DNA of 9,610 bases, taken from Thermoplasmata archaeon (GTDB lineage: Archaea > Thermoplasmatota > Thermoplasmata > Thermoplasmatales > Thermoplasmataceae). A program made the position numbers and the translations under genes. The notes beneath the pieces were generated by a model. That model searched no databases. It was given only the letters and a program-made list of their open reading frames with translations, and was not told the DNA's origin. The stretch lies in assembly GCA_021850745.1 (NCBI GenBank), contig JAJZKX010000047.1, positions 1-9,610 of the forward strand. Direction: 5' to 3'. Numbering within the stretch: position 1 is the stretch's first letter; each line of letters opens with the position of its first letter. Positions 1 through 4,269 of this stretch are shown here, piece after piece.

Positions 1-476
1 TACCAAACTAATGAATCATAGAGTTCGCTGATCCTTCTGGATATCAGGTCACATACTTCAAGAAGGTATTTTTCATCGGCATCTGTGAATGCTCCCCTGG
101 TATCAGAATCAATATCAAGCTCCCCAATTGGTTTTCCCTTAAATCTTATTGGAACGACAAGTTCAGATTCTGTCTCAGGAAAACATGCCAGATACTTTGT
201 GTTTGACTTCACGTCAGGTTCATTCACGACATTATCCTGAGTTATTGCCATGCTGCAGAGACCATCGCCAAGGTTAATCTCGACATGTTCAGTTTCCTTC
301 CCACAGAAAGCCTGGAGCTTTAATTTCCCGCCCTTCAGAACGTAAATTCCTGTCCAGTTATATCTTGCATTGACAGAGGAAAGATTGTCGCAGAGATATT
401 GCATGAGTTCATTGACATCATCCGCCATGCGTTTCCTCAATTCAGAAATGAACATTCTTGCCTTATCTACTTCCAT
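1..476 (-). CDS. msrC: Free methionine-(R)-sulfoxide reductase, GAF-domain type (3' end cut by window edge)
   Basis: Reading the minus strand from the ATG at 476 gives 158 open codons that run off the left edge. The family is about 160-165 residues, so only the last few residues should be missing. The protein is a single GAF domain and resembles E. coli YebR/MsrC throughout: WTGIY (41-45) matches the WAGFY strand, followed by GDGLCS (70-75), ACFPETESELVVP (97-109) and GELDIDSD (118-125). Known members reduce free methionine-(R)-sulfoxide in the cytosol using thioredoxin-like donors. Cys74 and Cys98 align with E. coli Cys94 and Cys118 (Cys118 is the catalytic one). The third family cysteine (E. 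coli Cys84) is absent: the aligned stretch reads ETEHVEIN. Another Cys lies at 58. The ESEL..P and DIDS motifs argue for this enzyme rather than a generic GAF sensor, but the missing cysteine leaves a non-catalytic or altered-recycling role possible. A TATA-like box 20-28 bases upstream supports the start. Confidence 0.8.
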   Translation of the reverse strand, partial: MEVDKARMFISELRKRMADDVNELMQYLCDNLSSVNARYNWTGIYVLKGGKLKLQAFCGKETEHVEINLGDGLCSMAITQDNVVNEPDVKSNTKYLACFPETESELVVPIRFKGKPIGELDIDSDTRGAFTDADEKYLLEVCDLISRRISELYDSLVW

Positions 477-495
477 TATGGAATATTAATATCCT

Positions 496-504
496 CTATA
501 AAAT
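496..504 (-). promoter_or_regulatory. Probable TATA box of the GAF/methionine sulfoxide reductase gene
   Basis: On the minus strand this reads ATTTTATAG, centred about 24 bases before the ATG at 476. That spacing would put transcription start at or very near the start codon, giving a leaderless mRNA. No Shine-Dalgarno sequence sits at a usable distance from the ATG. Confidence 0.5.
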
Positions 505-558
505 TTGATTGTAGATCATTTAGAATCAAACAATTATTATCATCTTATTCTGCACAGC

Positions 559-589
559 AAACCATCAAGCAGTAAACAAATGATGGTTT
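559..589. repeat. 9-bp perfect inverted repeat followed by a T-run, in the divergent intergenic region
   Basis: AAACCATCA (559-567) and TGATGGTTT (581-589) are exact inverse complements around a 13-base loop. The right arm runs into six T residues (587-592). The shape resembles a hairpin terminator for a plus-strand transcript, yet no gene ends here: it lies between two divergent promoters. It could be a regulator site or part of a small transcript. Confidence 0.5.
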
Positions 590-593
590 TTTA

Positions 594-608
594 CCTGAAA
601 ACTTCAGG
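594..608. repeat. 6-bp inverted repeat with 3-base spacer
   Basis: CCTGAA (594-599) and TTCAGG (603-608) are perfect inverse complements separated by AAC. The element is the second of three inverted repeats in this divergent promoter region. A 6-bp arm can occur by chance, so a function is only suggested by the clustering. Confidence 0.35.
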
Positions 609-636
609 AAATATTCCCTGTTCTTATTTTACCATG

Positions 637-651
637 CCATTTCCTAAATGG
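637..651. promoter_or_regulatory. Candidate operator abutting the aldo/keto reductase TATA box
   Basis: CCATTT (637-642) and AAATGG (646-651) form a perfect 6-bp inverted repeat around CCT. It ends exactly where the TATA box begins, so it covers the position expected for the TFB-recognition element. A dimeric repressor bound here would compete with TFB/TBP. This is inferred from position and symmetry only. Confidence 0.4.
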
Positions 652-659
652 TTTATATG
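652..659 (+). promoter_or_regulatory. TATA box of the aldo/keto reductase gene
   Basis: TTTATATG is centred about 24 bases before the ATG at 680 and about 21 before the ATG at 677. The spacing fits a leaderless transcript and slightly favours the second ATG as the true start. No Shine-Dalgarno motif precedes either ATG. Confidence 0.6.
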
Positions 660-679
660 CCTGCTTTCAATGGTACATG

Positions 680-1516
680 ATGATATTTAAGGAATTTGGC
701 AAAACGGGTTTCAAGGTCTCTGCCATAGGAATGGGTACATATTACGATCCGGCATGGATTGCAGGTTCATTCCTTGGCATCCACAGGAATAAAAAACAGC
801 ATATAGATGCAATCAAGGCTGGCATTGAGAGTGGAATAAATTTCATTGACACCGCTGAAATCTATAACACAGAGCCAATAGTATCAGAGGCAATAAAGGG
901 GATGAACAGGGAAGAACTGTTCATCGCAACAAAGGTCTTCACAAATCACCTGAGAAAGGAGAAAGTGATAAAATCATGCAACAGAAGCCTTAAGAGGCTT
1001 GGAATGAAGTATATTGACCTCTACCAGATACATTTTCCATCATCCATGGTTCCCATAGAGGAGACGATGTCAGCGATGGAGTCGCTTGTCGATGAAGGGA
1101 AGATAAGGCATATCGGAATCAGCAACTTTGATCTTGTGAAGACCCAGAACGCAATTGAGGCTATGAAGAAATATGAGATCGTCTCCACACAGATGCCATA
1201 CAACCTTTATAACCGTTCCATAGAAAAAGACCTCAAGCCATTCTGCGACAGGAATGGCATAGCTATAATGGCTTATTACCCTCTCGCCCACGGAAGGATC
1301 GCTGGAAACAGGTCAAACCTGCCAGATCCGATAAAAAAAGTTGCAGAAAAGCATAAATCTCCATTGACTCACGTGGCTATCCAGTGGCTTCTCTCAAGAG
1401 GAGAGAACGTATTTCCCATTCCAAGGGCATCCGATCCTGCGCATGTCAGGGAAAATGCAGGATTCTCTGACTTAATCTTCGATGAGGAAGACCTGAACCT
1501 CCTGAATGGCACTTGA
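680..1516 (+). CDS. Aldo/keto reductase (AKR superfamily)
   Basis: A 278-residue protein if started at the second of two adjacent ATGs (680; the first is 677). Position 680 is preferred because it gives the usual short lead (MIFKEFGKTG) before the family's G.TG strand and the better distance to the TATA box. The enzyme is a TIM barrel that reduces aldehydes or ketones with NAD(P)H. The catalytic tetrad is visible: Asp57 and Tyr62 in FIDTAEIYN, Lys85 in ATKVF and His118 in LYQIHFP. Further family marks are GISNFD (147-152), TQMPYNLYNR (170-179) and the cofactor-phosphate loop IPRASDPAHVREN (247-259). The protein ends soon after that loop, so its C-terminal tail is short for the family and substrate choice cannot be read from it. 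It appears to be transcribed alone, divergent from the methionine sulfoxide reductase gene, and ends in a hairpin that contains its own stop codon. The family assignment is firm and the substrate unknown. Confidence 0.92.
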   Translation: MIFKEFGKTGFKVSAIGMGTYYDPAWIAGSFLGIHRNKKQHIDAIKAGIESGINFIDTAEIYNTEPIVSEAIKGMNREELFIATKVFTNHLRKEKVIKSCNRSLKRLGMKYIDLYQIHFPSSMVPIEETMSAMESLVDEGKIRHIGISNFDLVKTQNAIEAMKKYEIVSTQMPYNLYNRSIEKDLKPFCDRNGIAIMAYYPLAHGRIAGNRSNLPDPIKKVAEKHKSPLTHVAIQWLLSRGENVFPIPRASDPAHVRENAGFSDLIFDEEDLNLLNGT

Positions 1517-1560
1517 TTCAACCTTGAATCATTTTCTTGATTCAGGGATGACGTGAATCA
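1514..1560. promoter_or_regulatory. Cluster of four TGATTCA/TGAATCA half-sites; first pair also a hairpin with T-run
   Basis: TGATTCAA (1514-1521) and TTGAATCA (1524-1531) form a perfect 8-bp inverted repeat with a 2-base centre. It begins with the TGA stop of the aldo/keto reductase and is followed by TTTTCTT (1532-1538), as in an intrinsic-type terminator. A second pair follows: TGATTCA at 1538-1544 and TGAATCA at 1554-1560. Four half-sites in alternating orientation lie 42-95 bases before the TATA box of the VWA operon, so the block could be a terminator, a multi-site operator, or both. Confidence 0.5.
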
Positions 1561-1601
1561 CGCAATTCTGCAATAGACGAAATTATTGCGTTGGAGAAAA
1601 A

Positions 1602-1609
1602 TATTTAAG
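1602..1609 (+). promoter_or_regulatory. TATA box of the VWA-FHA-phosphatase-kinase operon
   Basis: TATTTAAG, in an A-rich context, is centred about 25 bases before the ATG at 1631. The spacing implies a leaderless message and fixes the start of the first gene, because the in-frame TTG at 1586 lies upstream of this box. Confidence 0.6.
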
Positions 1610-1630
1610 CGCTATGCCTTATTAGATATC

Positions 1631-2818
1631 ATGATCGAACTGGAAGTGAACAGTAGCAATGGCTACTGCTTTGCTGATACCTCAACAAAGATTTATTATC
1701 AAATCAAGCTGAAAAGCAGCAGTTCAACCTCCGTTCCTTCCAGATCTGCAATATCTATCCTCATCGACAGAAGCGGTTCAATGAATGGAGAAAAGCTAAA
1801 CAATGCCAAGGAGGCAGCAAAATTGGTTCTGGACACCCTTGGGGAGAACAATTTCATTGCGCTTTATGCATTCTCCGCAAAGACAAGCAATCTTGTTCCC
1901 TTTTCAAGGGCAGACAATAAGGGTAAGATTGCAAACAGCATAGATCATATAAAAGCTTCCGGAGGTACATTCATGTACGGTGCCCTTTCGGAGGCATACA
2001 ACGATGCCAGGGAATTTTCCTTAGACGGGGGTTCCGTTACATTGATTATCCTTACCGATGGGCAACCTTCAGACGTTGGGGATGTGACGAAATATGAAAA
2101 GCTGGCAGGAGAAGCATCTGAAATCGGAATGAAAATTGTATGTGTTGGCATTGGCGATTATGATGAAACGATCCTTAAGGCAATGGCTGATGCAAGCAAT
2201 GGCGATTTCATAAATGCCACTGACAGGATATCAATCACCGATGCCTTCATGAAGTATGCGAATGAGGCAGCCACTTCAGGCGGATCATCGGCCGTATTAA
2301 AGCTCATACCAAGGGAATCAGGTGCCATAGAGGTATATGACCAGACATTCAGCATTGATGACGGCACCGCCACAATAAAAATTGGAACCGTTGGATCTGA
2401 GCCCATCAGCATAACTGGTTCAATAAACATAAAGGGGGGAACAGAGGGCAATATAACTGGATTGCAGGTTCTTCTCACTTACAGGGACAACGCTGGTGCA
2501 CTGCAGGAGAACAAGGTGAACCTGAATCTGAACAGGACGAGGAATTCAGAGCTTGTTGTTTCAAGCGTGAACAGGGAATTGATCAATGAAGCAAGGTTGA
2601 AAATGCAGATGGGTCAGGTTGAATACCTGATAGCAAGGGGAGACTTTGATTCAGCCACAAGGATAAGCAGGAAGGCAATGGATTCTGCCAATGCAACAAA
2701 AAAGAGGGAATTCATAGAGGCAACAAAAAGGCTGGACCGTGTGCTTGAACAGTCTGGCAGTGGGCAGGTTGACAGGAAAGAAGCATATAACCAAACAACA
2801 AAGATAAAGAGGAAATGA
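1631..2818 (+). CDS. VWA-domain protein, ArnB-like scaffold
   Basis: A 395-residue soluble protein. Residues 1-40 look like beta strands (EVNSSNGYCF, KIYYQIKLK), followed by a von Willebrand A domain at about 41-210. The metal-dependent adhesion site is complete: DRSGS at 46-50, Thr113 in GGTFMYG and Asp143 in ILTDGQPSD, so it should bind Mg2+. Residues about 220-310 are strand-rich and 312-378 strongly helical, ending in a basic tail with paired threonines (389-390). This order (strands, VWA, strand-rich region, helical tail) resembles Sulfolobus ArnB, which binds the FHA protein ArnA in a phosphorylation-dependent way. The next gene encodes just such a zinc-ribbon FHA protein, one base after this stop codon. 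No signal peptide or membrane segment is visible, so it acts in the cytosol. The ATG at 1631 is chosen over the TTG at 1586 because of the TATA box at 1602-1609. The fold is certain. The ArnB-like role is inferred from architecture and context, and a TerY-like chelatase-associated role is an alternative. Confidence 0.88.
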   Translation: MIELEVNSSNGYCFADTSTKIYYQIKLKSSSSTSVPSRSAISILIDRSGSMNGEKLNNAKEAAKLVLDTLGENNFIALYAFSAKTSNLVPFSRADNKGKIANSIDHIKASGGTFMYGALSEAYNDAREFSLDGGSVTLIILTDGQPSDVGDVTKYEKLAGEASEIGMKIVCVGIGDYDETILKAMADASNGDFINATDRISITDAFMKYANEAATSGGSSAVLKLIPRESGAIEVYDQTFSIDDGTATIKIGTVGSEPISITGSINIKGGTEGNITGLQVLLTYRDNAGALQENKVNLNLNRTRNSELVVSSVNRELINEARLKMQMGQVEYLIARGDFDSATRISRKAMDSANATKKREFIEATKRLDRVLEQSGSGQVDRKEAYNQTTKIKRK

Positions 2819-2819
2819 A

Positions 2820-3389
2820 ATGTCGTGGTTTTGCAAGAAATGCGGTTCAGAAAATGATGAAGGAGAGATGTCATGCGTGGTATGTGGTTCAGGAAAAGTT
2901 GGAGCTGTTGAAACACCCGAGAGCGTAAAGGTAATTGACCAGCAACCGGATAATATCCCTGCGGGAAATATGGAAGAAAATAATCTCGGGACACCGGGCA
3001 CAACACCGGAACAGCCCAAACATGGGGTTGTGGAATCAGCACCGGAAGAGTCAAGTTATTTGGAAATCCAGTTTGTCCAGAGCCCGCTTGATGAATTGAT
3101 AGGAAAGAAGGTAAAGCTCAACCTTTCGGTATTCCCATCAGTTTCTGTCGGGCGATCACCAGAGAATGTCCTCCAGATTCCGGATCCAAGCGTTTCAAGA
3201 ATGCATGGAAAGTTCATGCTTGAAGGCAAGGACTTTTATTTTGAGGATGTGGGCAGCTCAAACGGTTCTTATATATTTGATGGATCGAAATTTAACGAAG
3301 CAAAGGAAAAGACAAGGATCGAGGAGAAAACATTGATTAAGCTGGGCGAGGGCACCATAGTAAAGATTACATCGCTTAAGTCCCTATAG
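2820..3389 (+). CDS. Zinc-ribbon FHA-domain protein, ArnA-like phosphothreonine reader
   Basis: A 189-residue protein with an N-terminal zinc ribbon made of two CxxC pairs (Cys5/Cys8 and Cys19/Cys22), then a Pro/Glu/Thr-rich linker (about 30-78), then a C-terminal forkhead-associated domain (about 80-189). The FHA hallmarks are all present: Gly-Arg at 111-112, Ser126-Arg-x-x-His in the SRMHG segment, and Asn148-Gly149 in SSNGSY. FHA domains bind phosphothreonine peptides. The zinc-ribbon-plus-FHA layout is that of Sulfolobus ArnA, which pairs with the VWA protein ArnB. The gene starts one base after the VWA stop and has a good ribosome site (GAGG at 2809-2812, 7 bases before the ATG), so the two are probably made together. 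Threonines in the linker (TPES, GTPGTTPEQ) are plausible targets of the kinase encoded two genes downstream. The domains are certain and the partner assignment is strong by context. Confidence 0.9.
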   Translation: MSWFCKKCGSENDEGEMSCVVCGSGKVGAVETPESVKVIDQQPDNIPAGNMEENNLGTPGTTPEQPKHGVVESAPEESSYLEIQFVQSPLDELIGKKVKLNLSVFPSVSVGRSPENVLQIPDPSVSRMHGKFMLEGKDFYFEDVGSSNGSYIFDGSKFNEAKEKTRIEEKTLIKLGEGTIVKITSLKSL

Positions 3390-3402
3390 GAAGGAACACT
3401 AC

Positions 3403-4269
3403 ATGGAGGATCTTTATCTGGCGCTGCCTGGCTTCATAAACGAAACCATTGACAGGTACATCAAATCAATCGGGAAGCCGGTTCCCGTAAAGAAAATAGG
3501 CTTGAAGAAAGGCACTATCTCCTTCATAGGTGACACCCATGGTGCCCTTGATGTTACAGCTTATGCAACTGCCAGGGAGAATGCTTCAGATCTGATCTGC
3601 TTTGTAGGTGATCTTGTTGACAGGGGAAAACGGCAGCTATTCAACCTGCTGTATATTATGGAAATGGCTGTTATCTCAAGGAAGATTATAATAGTCAGGG
3701 GAAACCATGAGAGTACCCTTACCAATGATGCATACGGTTTCATTGACGAATTAAGGAAACTTGGATTGCTTGAGGAAGTTTATCCTCACATCCTGAGGCT
3801 TTACGGCAAGTTGCCCTATGCGCTTCATGTGGCCACGGGAATTGTTGCTGTACATGGTGGGATTCCGCAGTCAGGTCCAGACATGAAGCAGTGGGATACC
3901 TTGCCCATGGATGATCTAGAACCGTCAAATCCTACGGCATTCGAAATAATGTGGAATGACCCGAGGGAGTATATCGATGGCTTCCTGCCTGGCGTGAGAG
4001 GTGAGGGAACATTCTATTTTGGGCCAGATGCATATGAACGATTCGCGGAGAGGAATAAGATCAAGCTATTCGTAAGGGCGCATGAAGTCAAGAAGGCCGG
4101 CTATGAGTATTATTTCAATAACCATCTAATATCAATATTTTCGTCACGTTATCACAAGGGAAAGGCTGCCATTTTAAGAGTGAACATTGAATCTCCAGAA
4201 AAAAAACAAGTAGTGGTGGTTCCAGAACTATTACCCGGGGAGGAATGGTTGCCGTGGCCTCAGCCATAG
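3403..4269 (+). CDS. PP2A-like (PPP family) Ser/Thr protein phosphatase
   Basis: A 288-residue metallophosphatase with the full set of PPP motifs in order: GDTHG (43-47), GDLVDRG (69-75), RGNHE (99-103), HGG (151-153), MWNDP (183-187), RGEGTFYFG (199-207) and RAHE (225-228). The expected metal ligands are Asp44, His46, Asp70, Asn101, His151 and His227; Arg74 and Arg99 should hold the phosphate. It would remove phosphate from Ser/Thr residues in the cytosol. MWNDP and the FSSRYH strand near the end (246-251) correspond to LWSDP and FSAPNYC in eukaryotic PP1/PP2A. Its ribosome site, AAGGA at 3391-3395, is 7 bases before the ATG. The gene lies 13 bases after the FHA gene and its last 25 bases overlap the start of the kinase gene, which argues for coupled synthesis of the opposing enzymes. 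The likely substrates are the kinase and the VWA/FHA pair. In Sulfolobus a PP2A acts on the Arn system, which supports this reading. Confidence 0.92.
   Translation: MEDLYLALPGFINETIDRYIKSIGKPVPVKKIGLKKGTISFIGDTHGALDVTAYATARENASDLICFVGDLVDRGKRQLFNLLYIMEMAVISRKIIIVRGNHESTLTNDAYGFIDELRKLGLLEEVYPHILRLYGKLPYALHVATGIVAVHGGIPQSGPDMKQWDTLPMDDLEPSNPTAFEIMWNDPREYIDGFLPGVRGEGTFYFGPDAYERFAERNKIKLFVRAHEVKKAGYEYYFNNHLISIFSSRYHKGKAAILRVNIESPEKKQVVVVPELLPGEEWLPWPQP
4237..4243 (+). promoter_or_regulatory. Ribosome-binding site of the kinase gene with unusual spacing
   Basis: GGGGAGG is the strongest Shine-Dalgarno match in the operon, but it ends only one base before the ATG at 4245. The next in-frame candidate is a GTG at 4254, 10 bases after the motif, a more workable gap. 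Translation may therefore begin at 4254, which would shorten the kinase by three residues. Confidence 0.45.

Noticed and set aside
505..690. 61-codon plus-strand frame across the divergent promoter region
   Set aside because: It has a TTG start, covers three inverted repeats and the TATA box of the aldo/keto reductase, overlaps that gene's start, and its product shows no recognisable motif.
1586..1630. 15-codon N-terminal extension of the VWA protein from a TTG start
   Set aside because: The start lies upstream of the TATA box at 1602-1609, so it would not be on the predicted mRNA, and there is no ribosome site before it.
2614..3054. 146-codon minus-strand frame opposite the VWA and FHA genes
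   Set aside because: It lies antisense to two genes with clear domains, and its composition (Pro, Phe, Ser, Leu rich) is what the opposite strand of those genes would give.
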